From positions 202,062-265,322 of the forward strand of contig JAEUUF010000020.1 of NCBI GenBank assembly GCA_016787645.1: DNA of 63,261 bases. Direction: 5' to 3'. The DNA is from Cyclobacteriaceae bacterium. GTDB lineage: Bacteria > Bacteroidota > Bacteroidia > Cytophagales > Cyclobacteriaceae. The notes below the pieces were generated by a model that ran no database searches, had not been told where the DNA came from, and saw only the letters and a program-made list of their open reading frames with translations. Shown one piece after another: positions 8,884-17,208 of the stretch. Both the position numbers and the translations under genes were made by a program. Each line of letters opens with the position of its first letter. The stretch's first letter is position 1.

Positions 8884-10104
8884 CTACAGCTCGTTAATAG
8901 AGTAATATCGTCCAGCCAGGACCGCGGGCCGGAAGGAAACCAGGAAGGAGACCGCGACGATTACCCCGCTGGTGACCAGAAAATCTATGGCACGTATCTC
9001 AACCGGGTAGCTGGACACAATGGCATTTTCCATACCCATCCCCACAAGCCCCACCCGATCCTGGAGGTAGCAGAGGAGACCGCCGAGGGCGAGGCCAATG
9101 GCTGCGCCCAGAAAAGAAATCAAGGCCCCCTCGGTGAGAAAGATATTGCGGATCATCGAGGACGATGCGCCAAGTGAACAAAGAATGCTGATGTCCTTCT
9201 TCTTGTCGATGGCCAGCATCATGAGTGAAAAAAAGATGTTGATCGAAGCCACCAGTAGGAGCAAGGACAAAGAAAGAAAAGTGAAAAGTTTTTCCATGTT
9301 CAACAGACGGTAGAGATCCTTGTGCTGCTCTTCATTGGTGAGTACCGTAAATCCCTCGCCAAGTTTTTGTTTCAATTCGCGTTGTATTTCAGCAGTATGC
9401 GTGCCATCCGTCTGCACTTCAACGGAGGTTCTTCGGTCGCCGTAGTTGAGCAAATCACGTGCAAATGACAGGGGCACAAAGATGTAGTTCTCGTCATAGT
9501 TCTTTTCAATGGAAAATACTGAACCTGGGCGGATACTTTTTTGCGAATACATGGCCGCAGGATTTGAGGTGCCTGGCTTTACATTCTTGACATAATACAT
9601 CCGGAGTGCACGCATATCATCCTCCACTTCGGCCGACAAGGTGTAGCGCACACCCCGTCCGAGGATAGCAAAGGGAATACTGTCTTGCATGAGCTTCAAT
9701 TCACCCTCTACGACGTGATCATCCAGACGGTGCTGATCCAGAAAATTTTCGCTAACGCCCTTGAGCGTGACCACCATGGAGGCGTCGCGATACCTGACAT
9801 AGGCATAGTCCTCAATTACTTCTGTTACCACGGTCACCCCGGGTATGGAGCGGATTTGATTGAGCCAGGCATCATTCACCTGAAAGGACTTTCCCTGCAC
9901 GGCCTCAATCTTTAGCTCCGGGTCAAAGGAAGTATAGAGCGAACGCAGCAGAACTTCTAGCCCGTTGAAGACTGACAATACGATAATCAGCGCGGCCGTG
10001 GCAAAGGCCACGCCCAACATGGAAAGGATGGAAATGATGTTGATGAAGTTTTTCTTTCTTCGTGAAAGAAAATACCGACGCGCAATGAATAGGGAAAGCT
10101 TCAT
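8884..10104 (-). CDS. ABC transporter permease of the LolC/LolE (FtsX-like) family
   Basis: 406-residue inner-membrane permease. One N-terminal helix (about 20-45: FINIISILSMLGVAFATAA) precedes a large periplasmic MacB-type domain (about 50-260). Three C-terminal helices form the FtsX domain (LFTFLSLSLLLLVASINIFF onward). This is the LolC/E layout for lipoprotein release from the inner membrane, where it works with a LolD ATPase that is not in the window. The gene lies 15 bp behind rbfA, a neighbourhood I recall as common in Bacteroidota. Other MacB-like exporters share this architecture, so the exact cargo is inferred. Confidence 0.88.
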   Translation of the reverse strand: MKLSLFIARRYFLSRRKKNFINIISILSMLGVAFATAALIIVLSVFNGLEVLLRSLYTSFDPELKIEAVQGKSFQVNDAWLNQIRSIPGVTVVTEVIEDYAYVRYRDASMVVTLKGVSENFLDQHRLDDHVVEGELKLMQDSIPFAILGRGVRYTLSAEVEDDMRALRMYYVKNVKPGTSNPAAMYSQKSIRPGSVFSIEKNYDENYIFVPLSFARDLLNYGDRRTSVEVQTDGTHTAEIQRELKQKLGEGFTVLTNEEQHKDLYRLLNMEKLFTFLSLSLLLLVASINIFFSLMMLAIDKKKDISILCSLGASSSMIRNIFLTEGALISFLGAAIGLALGGLLCYLQDRVGLVGMGMENAIVSSYPVEIRAIDFLVTSGVIVAVSFLVSFRPAVLAGRYYSINEL

Positions 10105-10119
10105 GGCAATGCCTTGAGC

Positions 10120-10488
10120 TTATTCCGGTTCGGCTGGCGGGATGTGGAGACCCTTCAGCAGGTCATCCATTCGTTGGGCATTTTCCTCCACTTCATCAAT
10201 GAAGAACGCCAGTTCAGGGATAATCCGTGCCTGGTTGCGGATCCGGTCGCCCAAAGCCTTGCGAATCTCTTTCTTATGGTGATCGAGCTTGGCCAGTACT
10301 GCTTTTTTGTCCGGGGCCAGCATCATGCTGATGTATACTTTGGCCAGGCTGAGGTCGGGGCTCATGCGCACGTCGACGATGGTGATAAAGACATTGCCCA
10401 GTGCATTTCGCTGATCGCGCTGAAAGATATCACTGAGTTCCTTTTGAATCAGCCGGGCAAATTTTTGTTGTCGAACGGTGCCACTCAT
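10120..10488 (-). CDS. rbfA: 30S ribosome-binding factor RbfA
   Basis: 122-residue KH-fold protein needed for late maturation of the 16S rRNA 5' end in 30S subunits. RQQKFARLIQKELSDIF at the N-terminus and a central VRMSPDLSLAKVYISMM are typical, as is the late RIIPELAFFIDE. The start is placed at the ATG at 10488. An in-frame upstream extension of 14 codons has no family similarity and runs over a -7-like box (TATCTTTA, 10493-10500). It is co-oriented with the permease gene 15 bp downstream. Confidence 0.95.
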   Translation of the reverse strand: MSGTVRQQKFARLIQKELSDIFQRDQRNALGNVFITIVDVRMSPDLSLAKVYISMMLAPDKKAVLAKLDHHKKEIRKALGDRIRNQARIIPELAFFIDEVEENAQRMDDLLKGLHIPPAEPE

Positions 10489-10576
10489 GCGGTAAAGATA
10501 GGAAAAGGCAGTGGGTCGGGCGACGGACAATCCGCGCCTTCACATTTTTTAGGTTATTTGCAGCCCAATTCTCTCT

Positions 10577-11965
10577 ATGCTTCGCTATTTCCGCATCAAT
10601 GATCCTTACCGGCTGATCGGCCTGCTGGTGCTCATGGTGATGGCGAGCCTTCCCCTCCTGATTGACATGCCCCTTCCGACGATCCAGGAGATCAAGGACC
10701 TAATCGTTGGAGAGAGGGTCGGCAACAAGATTCTTTACGTTGAATTGGTAGATCGAACCCCACCCATGATGGCGGTGATGGATGGTTTGATGAACACGAT
10801 CGTTGGCCGTTCACTGCTCGCCCGACACATCATAGCGCTCGTGTTGCTGCTCTTCCAGGCGGCTTACTTTGCCATTTTGCTGATCAACAACCGTGCATAC
10901 AATGAAAACACGTATGTGCCCTCCCTGATTTTTGGATTCCTTTGCTTTTATTCCTTTGATGTTCTTTCCCTTTCACCGGAAGTCCTCGCTTCCACATTGA
11001 TTCTCCTGGCGCTTAACAACATCTTTAAAGAGATTGAATTCAGGGTAGACCGCGATTCCATACGACTGAACCTGGGGATATTTATCGGCCTTGCATCCCT
11101 GATCGTTTTTTCTTATGCCATCTTCCTGGTGGGTGCCATACTGATCCTCACCCTCTTTGCCCGGACAACATTCCGAAAGATCATGCTCGTGGTGATAGGA
11201 TTTGCACTGGTACATGGAATCCTGTTCACCCTCTACTACTATTATGGTAATGTCCATGACCTTTGGCGAAATTTTTACATGGGCAACTTTCAATCCGGTG
11301 AATCGCTGCTCAGCAATACGTCTTTCCTTTGGCTGGGGGCTATTCCAGTGTTCTTCTTTGTAATGTCACTTTTCATGTTGAATCGCGAAGCCAGGTTTAC
11401 CAGGTACCAATCGCAGATCTACCAGGTGCTTTTCATGTGGTCGGGTGTAGCGGCCATTGAACTCTGGGTCCACCCTGGATTGGCGCCGCACAACTTCATT
11501 ACCTTCTTTCCACCCCTGGCCTACTTCATCAGTCACTACCTGTTGCTGATTCGACGCAAACGTATTGCTGAATTCATGTTGTGGCTGCTCATTGGCGGAT
11601 TGCTGATGGTGAACTACACCTCGAGGAAAGGGATGATCGAGGAGATTAACTACACCAGGCTGTTTGCCCAGCCCTCCCCGTTTGCCCAGCAATTCAAAAA
11701 CAAGCGCGTCATGGTGGTAGGTGAAGATATCGGACTTTATTCCCAAAATAGCCTCGGGGGTGGATTTGCGGACTGGCAGTTATCCCGTGAATACTTTGAG
11801 AATCCGGATACCTACGAGAATGTGATTCGTTTGAACTCCGCCTTTGAAGAGGATCCTCCAGAAGTGATCATTGATGAACTGAATCTTATGCCGCGTGTCT
11901 TTGATCGCTTGCCCAGGGTTAGGGCATTGTATGATCGCGAGGGTGTGATCTATCAACGACGCTAA
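10577..11965 (+). CDS. Polytopic membrane protein, DUF6427-like (function unknown)
   Basis: 462 residues with about ten hydrophobic helices over the first 350, then a soluble C-terminal part (about 370-462). A glycosyltransferase-87 or DUF6427-like layout is suggested by PPMMAVMDGLMNTIVGRSLLARH near the N-terminus and by YLLLIRRKRIAEFMLWLLIGGLLM near the end. No catalytic motif is visible. It stands alone on the plus strand, divergent from rbfA, and its stop codon interlocks with that of rpiB (CTAA, 11962-11965). The family assignment comes from general resemblance and is tentative. The coding call is secure. Confidence 0.8.
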   Translation: MLRYFRINDPYRLIGLLVLMVMASLPLLIDMPLPTIQEIKDLIVGERVGNKILYVELVDRTPPMMAVMDGLMNTIVGRSLLARHIIALVLLLFQAAYFAILLINNRAYNENTYVPSLIFGFLCFYSFDVLSLSPEVLASTLILLALNNIFKEIEFRVDRDSIRLNLGIFIGLASLIVFSYAIFLVGAILILTLFARTTFRKIMLVVIGFALVHGILFTLYYYYGNVHDLWRNFYMGNFQSGESLLSNTSFLWLGAIPVFFFVMSLFMLNREARFTRYQSQIYQVLFMWSGVAAIELWVHPGLAPHNFITFFPPLAYFISHYLLLIRRKRIAEFMLWLLIGGLLMVNYTSRKGMIEEINYTRLFAQPSPFAQQFKNKRVMVVGEDIGLYSQNSLGGGFADWQLSREYFENPDTYENVIRLNSAFEEDPPEVIIDELNLMPRVFDRLPRVRALYDREGVIYQRR

Positions 11966-12396
11966 CAGGAAATCTTATTCACCCGACGGGCGTGCCTTCC
12001 GCCCTCGAAGCTCGAATTGAGGAACCGGTCGAGAATGCGCTCGGCGTCTTCCTGGGAGATGAAACGGGCGGGTAAGCAAAGAATATTGGCGTCGTTATGC
12101 TCACGGGCCAGTGCCGCGAGATCTTCATTCCAGCAAATGGCTGCCCGTATGCCCTGATGCTTGTTGGCTGACATGGCGACACCGTTGCCGCTACCGCACA
12201 CCAGCAGTCCCAAATCAAATTCCTTTTTTTCCACAGCAAGAGCCACGGGGTGGGCGAAATCCGGGTAATCGGCAGATTCGGAGCTGTGTGTGCCATAATC
12301 ATGCAGCGTATGACCGGCCTTTTCCAACCAACCTTTCAAGTGTTCCTTGAGGGCGAAACCTGCGTGGTCAGCGCCGATGGCAATTTTTTGAATCAT
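11962..12396 (-). CDS. rpiB: Ribose-5-phosphate isomerase B
   Basis: 144-residue RpiB/LacAB-type isomerase that interconverts ribose 5-phosphate and ribulose 5-phosphate in the pentose phosphate pathway. Key features are the N-terminal GADHAGF (D10, H11), the catalytic Cys67 followed by GSGNG (68-72), and REHNDANIL with H100 and N101. Length is normal. It starts inside the end of tatC (ATGA overlap) and so lies at the end of a glyA-tatC-rpiB run. Confidence 0.95.
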   Translation of the reverse strand: MIQKIAIGADHAGFALKEHLKGWLEKAGHTLHDYGTHSSESADYPDFAHPVALAVEKKEFDLGLLVCGSGNGVAMSANKHQGIRAAICWNEDLAALAREHNDANILCLPARFISQEDAERILDRFLNSSFEGGRHARRVNKISC

Positions 12397-13232
12397 GCGG
12401 TTTGTTGATCAGATTGAGCCTGGCGCTCTTCCTCCAGCCTCCGTTGACGGGCTACATACACGGAGATGAAAATACTGATTTCATAAAGGAGAAACAATGG
12501 CATCGAGATCAACATCTGGCTCAACGGGTCTGGAGGCGTAACTATGGCGCCCACAATCAAAATAACCACATACGAATGCCGGCGATACGTGCGCATGAAT
12601 TGGGGAGTGAGCAATCCAATTTTGGTCATGAAGTACACGACCACCGGCAACTGGAACAGCAAGCCGCTGCCAAAAACCAAGGCAATAAATGTGGACACGT
12701 ATGAGGTGATGTCAAACTCATTGATAATCTCCGGGCTGATGGAATAGGTGGAAAAGAACCACGTCATCATCGGCACCAAGACGTAATACCCAAAACAAAC
12801 TCCCAGCAGAAACAGGAAGGATACAGCCAGCACAGCGCCGCGCGAGTTCTTCATTTCATTGGTGTGCAAACCGGGCCTTATGAAGCGCCAGATTTCCCAA
12901 AACACGTAGGGAAAGGAAACAATAAAGCCAATGACGAAAGCCGCCAGGAATTGCATGGTGAACTGCCCGGTCATGTAACGACTTTGAATCTTAAAGTGAA
13001 ACGGTTTGGCACAGAGAGCTTCCTGTGCGCCGGTGAGCTCACCGAGCTTACATAACCACCGGAAGGTGGGAAACTCAACATGAGAGGGCGCAAAAATGAT
13101 ATTCTCAAATATCCAGGGTGTATAGATAAATGCCAGGATCATGAAAATCATGATAGCCACCACGGAGCGCACGATGTGCCACCGGAGTTCCTCCAGGTGA
13201 TCCAGGAACGACATTTCCTTCTCTTCACTCAT
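12393..13232 (-). CDS. tatC: Sec-independent protein translocase TatC
   Basis: 279-residue membrane receptor of the twin-arginine export system. The family signature FLDHLEELRWHIVRS is at the N-terminus, followed by six helices, with the conserved FP(Y)VFWEIWRFIRPGL after TM2. It carries a long first periplasmic loop (HVEFPTFRWLCKLGELTG), which is usual in Bacteroidota, and a charged cytosolic tail rich in Arg, Glu and Gln. No tatA is next to it here. It overlaps rpiB by 4 bp and follows glyA by 40 bp. Confidence 0.97.
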   Translation of the reverse strand: MSEEKEMSFLDHLEELRWHIVRSVVAIMIFMILAFIYTPWIFENIIFAPSHVEFPTFRWLCKLGELTGAQEALCAKPFHFKIQSRYMTGQFTMQFLAAFVIGFIVSFPYVFWEIWRFIRPGLHTNEMKNSRGAVLAVSFLFLLGVCFGYYVLVPMMTWFFSTYSISPEIINEFDITSYVSTFIALVFGSGLLFQLPVVVYFMTKIGLLTPQFMRTYRRHSYVVILIVGAIVTPPDPLSQMLISMPLFLLYEISIFISVYVARQRRLEEERQAQSDQQTA

Positions 13233-13272
13233 ACCACGGGCTCCTCGGTCTCAGTTAATGCGTAATCAATTT

Positions 13273-14544
13273 TCAGGCGTACAGAGGGAATTTCTTCATG
13301 AAGCTATTGACCGAACGTTTAAGTGACTTGAGGTACTTTTCGTCATTCGGCTTCATGAGGGCCTGGTCGATGAACTCAACCACTTTCACCACATCTTTTT
13401 CTTTAAGACCGCGAGTGGTGATGGCCGGTGTGCCAATTCGCATGCCTGAGGTCACCATTGGGGACTGCGTATCGAAGGGTACCATGTTCTTGTTGATGGT
13501 AATATCGGCTTTGATGAGCGTCTCTTCGGCGATCTTGCCGGTAAGATTCTTGGAGCGAAGATCAATCAACATCAGGTGATTGTCGGTTCCGCCCGAGATG
13601 ATCTTGTATCCTTTTTTCACAAACGCTTCTGCCATTGCCTTTGCATTCTTGGCGACCTGAACAATGTAATCCATATACTCATCGCTGAGTGCCTCCTGGA
13701 AGGCAACGGCCTTTGCAGCGATGACATGCTCAAGCGGCCCGCCTTGTGTTCCGGGGAAAACCCCTGAATCCAGGATCGAAGAGATTTTTCTCAATTCTCC
13801 TTTCGGAGTTTTAAGACCCCACGGATTGTCAAAGTTGTTTCCAATCATGATAAGTCCGCCACGGGGGCCACGAAGGGTTTTGTGTGTCGTGGTGGTCACG
13901 ATATGACAATGCTGAAGCGGGTCGGAGAGAAGACCTCGCGCAATGAGGCCTGCAGGATGGGAGATGTCGGCCAATAGCAATGCGCCAACCGCGTCGGCGG
14001 CTTCGCGGAGTTTCTTGTAGTCCCAATCGCGGCTATACGCGCTGGCACCACAGATTATCATCTTCGGTTTTTCCGCCTTGGCCGTTTCCATGACCCGGTC
14101 GAAATCAATCAAACCGGTAGACTCTTCCACTCCATAAAATGACGGCTGATAGAGTTTCCCGGAGAAGTTTACCGGCGAACCGTGTGTCAGGTGTCCGCCG
14201 TGTGATAAATTAAAGCCAAGGATCTTATCGCCGGGCTTCAGGCAGGCCAGCATCACAGCCGCATTCGCCTGGGCGCCGGAATGGGGTTGAACATTGGCCC
14301 AGCTGGCCCCGAACAATTCCTTAATACGATCGATCGCAATTTGTTCCACTTCATCCACCACTTCGCATCCTCCATAGTAGCGTTTGCCGGGAAGGCCTTC
14401 CGCGTATTTGTTGGTGAGTACCGAGCCCTGGGCTTTCATGACCTGGGGAGAAACAAAATTCTCGGAAGCGATGAGTTCGATGCCGTGTTGCTGGCGCTGC
14501 TTTTCTTTTTCGATGAGATCGAAAACAACTTTGTCTTTTTTCAT
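13273..14544 (-). CDS. glyA: Serine hydroxymethyltransferase
   Basis: 423-residue PLP enzyme that makes glycine and methylene-tetrahydrofolate from serine. The PLP lysine is K222 in [14 protein letters not shown]. Other landmarks are [10 protein letters not shown] near the N-terminus and GKRYYGGCE. The ATG at 14544 is chosen over an upstream in-frame codon (14592), because family members begin close to [14 protein letters not shown] and a -7 box (TATTTTTG) lies at 14569-14576. It is the first gene of glyA-tatC-rpiB. Confidence 0.97.
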   Translation of the reverse strand: MKKDKVVFDLIEKEKQRQQHGIELIASENFVSPQVMKAQGSVLTNKYAEGLPGKRYYGGCEVVDEVEQIAIDRIKELFGASWANVQPHSGAQANAAVMLACLKPGDKILGFNLSHGGHLTHGSPVNFSGKLYQPSFYGVEESTGLIDFDRVMETAKAEKPKMIICGASAYSRDWDYKKLREAADAVGALLLADISHPAGLIARGLLSDPLQHCHIVTTTTHKTLRGPRGGLIMIGNNFDNPWGLKTPKGELRKISSILDSGVFPGTQGGPLEHVIAAKAVAFQEALSDEYMDYIVQVAKNAKAMAEAFVKKGYKIISGGTDNHLMLIDLRSKNLTGKIAEETLIKADITINKNMVPFDTQSPMVTSGMRIGTPAITTRGLKEKDVVKVVEFIDQALMKPNDEKYLKSLKRSVNSFMKKFPLYA

Positions 14545-14568
14545 AGCGCGGACGAGGTAAAACAGGCC

Positions 14569-14576
14569 CAAAAATA
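14569..14576 (-). promoter_or_regulatory. -7 box of the glyA-tatC-rpiB promoter
   Basis: TATTTTTG on the minus strand matches TAnnTTTG exactly and lies 24 nt before the glyA ATG. No clear TTG is found at the usual -33 distance. Confidence 0.45.
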
Positions 14577-14646
14577 CAGGGAACGATTGCATTTCCCTAA
14601 CCGGGAAAATCGGTCAAAAAGATTTGTAATGAACTGAAGTGTGGTG

Positions 14647-15372
14647 TTACCAGCTGCCGCTGCTGCCGCCGCCACCGAAACTTCCGCCGCCGCCAGAGAA
14701 GCCGCCACCCCAACCACCGCCGCCACCTCTGCCCATACCACCCAGGGCACTCCCAATGATCCACCCAGAACCAGCCGACCATCCGCTCCCGCGGCCACGG
14801 TTACCCCGGTTACGCATCACCATAATAATTATAAAGATCAGGATAATGAGCCAACCGGGCATGCCCCGGCGAGACTTACGAGGGCCGGTTCCCTGGTATT
14901 CTCCTTTAATGGCCTTTCGAATGGCGTCAATCGCCGACACCACGCCTTCATCATAGGCCTGGCGCCGAAAGGCAGGGGCCATTTCATTTCGGATGATGCG
15001 ATTGCAGATGGCATCAGGTAGCGGCCCTTCGAGCCCCTGGCCAACCTCGATGCGCATTTTGCGATCATTCACAGCGATGAGTAGGATCACTCCATTGTCG
15101 CGGTCACCGGTACCCAGCTTCCATTGATCGGCTACCCTGATTCCGAATTGATCAATGGACTCTCCCTCGAGTGAGGGAATGATCAGCACCGCAATTTGAT
15201 TGGAGGTGGAGTCCTCAAAAGACTTCAGGCTTTGTTCGAGGTAGCTGATCGTCTGTTGCGAAAGAATTCCCGCGTCATCATGAATTCTCCGGTTGGCAAG
15301 AGCAGGGACATCCCGTTGCCCGATCGAGGAGAGCGAAGTAAACAGCAGAAACAGGAACAACAAATAGCGCAT
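14647..15372 (-). CDS. Secreted TPM-domain protein (YgcG-like) with Gly/Ser-rich tail
   Basis: 241 residues: a signal peptide (1-18, ending SIGQ), a TPM domain (about 25-145) with ILSQQTISYLEQ, IAVLIIPSLEG and the GVILLIAVNDRKMRIEVGQGLEG core, one hydrophobic helix (GWLIILIFIIIMVM), and a tail made almost only of Gly, Ser and Trp. TPM domains occur in plant photosystem repair phosphatases and in YgcG proteins, and the bacterial role is unclear. It pairs with the TPM gene 20 bp upstream. In Bacteroidota such pairs usually follow lemA, which is not present here. Confidence 0.9.
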   Translation of the reverse strand: MRYLLFLFLLFTSLSSIGQRDVPALANRRIHDDAGILSQQTISYLEQSLKSFEDSTSNQIAVLIIPSLEGESIDQFGIRVADQWKLGTGDRDNGVILLIAVNDRKMRIEVGQGLEGPLPDAICNRIIRNEMAPAFRRQAYDEGVVSAIDAIRKAIKGEYQGTGPRKSRRGMPGWLIILIFIIIMVMRNRGNRGRGSGWSAGSGWIIGSALGGMGRGGGGGWGGGFSGGGGSFGGGGSSGSW

Positions 15373-15392
15373 GGGCGAATAGAGGAATGATA

Positions 15393-16046
15393 TCAGTTGT
15401 CGGTGCGCAAATCGTCCTTAAGTTCATTGATATCATCGGCCTCTTTAAGGAATCCGCGTTCGTGGAGAATTTCCCCGCAGCGGAGAATGGCGGCCTCAAT
15501 GCCATCGGTGATTTTACCCATCCGTATTTGCTCAATGATTCCGCGGACCATTTCATCCCATTCCTTCTGGTCAACCACTTTGCTAATTCCGCGATCGGCC
15601 AGCACCATGACTTCGTGTTCAAAGAATGAAATGAAGATGAGTATGCCGGTGCGATGCCGTGTATTAAAAACCTCCTCTTCGAGGAAGGCTTGTTCGGCGC
15701 GCTTGTGTGTGGCTTGATCCATGTGATCACGGCTCAGCAAAAGTCGCTTCAGTGGAGATAAGGAATGTGTAAGGATACCGCCAAGCAACCCGGCTAAAAC
15801 CACCAGGAAGAACATTAGCATAGGGTCAAACACGGCCAGGGCAGGAACATAACGGTCAAAAATGATGATCGCGGCGAACGTAATCCCGGCGAACAAAATA
15901 CCCCCCCGATAGTTGGCAATGGTGTAGAATCCGCTTCGTTCGACAAAGACGGGGACGATCTCTCCGGAAATGGTGTCTTCGGCTTTCTTGACGGCCGCCT
16001 TGATTCGATCGAGCTCCGCGTCGGTAAATCGATTCTTGATGGACAT
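15393..16046 (-). CDS. Membrane-anchored TPM-domain protein
   Basis: 217 residues from the ATG at 16046. An upstream in-frame extension of 58 codons is rejected, since it shows no conservation pattern and overlaps a good promoter at 16076. The N-terminal part FTDAELDRIKAAVKKAEDTISGEIVPVFVERSG-type sequence is the cytosolic TPM start. Two helices follow (IFDRYVPALAVFDPMLMFFLVVLAGLL region), then a TPM half containing TRHRTGILIFISFFEHEVMVLADRGI. It acts with the secreted TPM protein downstream, judged by pairing alone. Function is not established for the family. Confidence 0.88.
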   Translation of the reverse strand: MSIKNRFTDAELDRIKAAVKKAEDTISGEIVPVFVERSGFYTIANYRGGILFAGITFAAIIIFDRYVPALAVFDPMLMFFLVVLAGLLGGILTHSLSPLKRLLLSRDHMDQATHKRAEQAFLEEEVFNTRHRTGILIFISFFEHEVMVLADRGISKVVDQKEWDEMVRGIIEQIRMGKITDGIEAAILRCGEILHERGFLKEADDINELKDDLRTDN

Positions 16047-16075
16047 AGTGTAGCCCCTTGCTGAGGCGAAGGAGA

Positions 16076-16106
16076 CAAAGTTAGCAAACCGCGGTGGCGA
16101 AGTCAG
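16076..16106 (-). promoter_or_regulatory. Promoter of the TPM gene pair
   Basis: On the minus strand CTG, a 20-bp spacer and TAACTTTG (16076-16083). The -7 box is an exact match, and the -33 element differs from TTG by one base. It lies 29 nt before the start at 16046. Confidence 0.5.
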
Positions 16107-16168
16107 TTTTTTCCGATCCTTTAATCCTATTATCTTTTGATGCATTGTTGTAACAAAAGCGACACAGC

Positions 16169-17203
16169 ATGAAGAAAAATCCGGGCAATTGGATATTGAT
16201 CGCCCTTCTCGCCTGTTCATTCTCCGTCACGGCACAAAAAAAGAAGGATCCGGTTACCGCCGCGGATGTCACCCAGCCACGACTTGAACAGGAAATCAAT
16301 CGCCTCTCCGGTCTTTCGGGTGGCATATTGGGCGTAACTGCCATCCATATTGAAACCGGAAAGCGATTCAGCCAAAATGGGAACGTAAGATTTCCCATGG
16401 CCAGTTCCTACAAGATTCCCATTGCTATACAGTTGTTGTCCAGGGTCGATAGCGGAAAGTACACCCTGGATCAATTGATTGAGGTAACGAAAGCAGATCT
16501 TCATCCGGGAAGCGGGATGATCGCAGAGCGTTTCAACTGGCCAGGTTCACTTACTCCCGGGGTTGCGCTTTCCGTGCGGAGCCTGATGGAATTGATGTTG
16601 TTGATTAGCGACAACAGCGCAACGGATATTTGTCTTCGACTGGCTGGTGGACCTGGGGCGGTCAATGCTTGCATGCGACGATTGGGAATCAAGGATCTCT
16701 CGGTTGATCGTCCGACTTCATACTTGATTGCCGATTGGCTTGGATTGAATATGGATCCCCGGGTGCCGTGGTCTACACCAAGATTTGACAGCCTTGAAAA
16801 AGCCTTGACGCCGGAAAAAATGAAGTCAAGTTCCAGGATCTTTGATGCTGACCTGAAAGACACCAGTACCCCGGATGCGATGTCCGCCTTGTTGTTGCAA
16901 CTGTACACTCAACCGATCCTGAAACCCGATACAAAGTTGCTCTTACTGGACATCATGCGCCGTTGTGAAACCGGACTGACGCGTTTGAAAGGATCGTTGC
17001 CGCCGGGAACGGAAGTCATGCATAAAACGGGGACTATTGGCATGACGGCCAATGATGTGGGTATAATGACTTTGCCCGGAGAGGCCGGCCATGTCGTCAT
17101 CGCTGTTTTCACTAAATCTTCGGAGAAGCCCCTGGCCGAGCGCGAACGCGCCATCGCAGAGGTAACACGGGCGCTGCACGATTATTACCTGTTCAACCGG
17201 TAA
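16169..17203 (+). CDS. Class A beta-lactamase-like serine hydrolase with enlarged omega loop
   Basis: 344 residues with a signal peptide (1-22, ending VTAQ), so periplasmic. The penicillin-recognising motifs are present: S79-x-x-K82 (SSYK), S147-D148-N149 and K286-T287-G288. The DTSTPDAM segment (231-238) aligns with the DTTTPxxM end of the class A omega loop. The expected catalytic Glu (Glu166, about residue 183 here) is absent: the stretch reads VDRPTSYLIADW. The loop to DTSTP is about 30 residues longer than normal, and the nearest Glu is E210 in DSLEKALTP. It may be a lactamase with a displaced base, or a DD-peptidase-like acyl enzyme. It is divergent from the TPM pair and ends 5 bp from the MATE gene. 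Confidence 0.88.
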   Translation: MKKNPGNWILIALLACSFSVTAQKKKDPVTAADVTQPRLEQEINRLSGLSGGILGVTAIHIETGKRFSQNGNVRFPMASSYKIPIAIQLLSRVDSGKYTLDQLIEVTKADLHPGSGMIAERFNWPGSLTPGVALSVRSLMELMLLISDNSATDICLRLAGGPGAVNACMRRLGIKDLSVDRPTSYLIADWLGLNMDPRVPWSTPRFDSLEKALTPEKMKSSSRIFDADLKDTSTPDAMSALLLQLYTQPILKPDTKLLLLDIMRRCETGLTRLKGSLPPGTEVMHKTGTIGMTANDVGIMTLPGEAGHVVIAVFTKSSEKPLAERERAIAEVTRALHDYYLFNR

Positions 17204-17208
17204 GGACT

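Noticed and set aside
14639..15021. Pro-rich and Ala/Thr-rich plus-strand frames
   Set aside because: They are antisense to the Gly/Ser-rich tail of the secreted TPM protein. Low complexity keeps several frames open.
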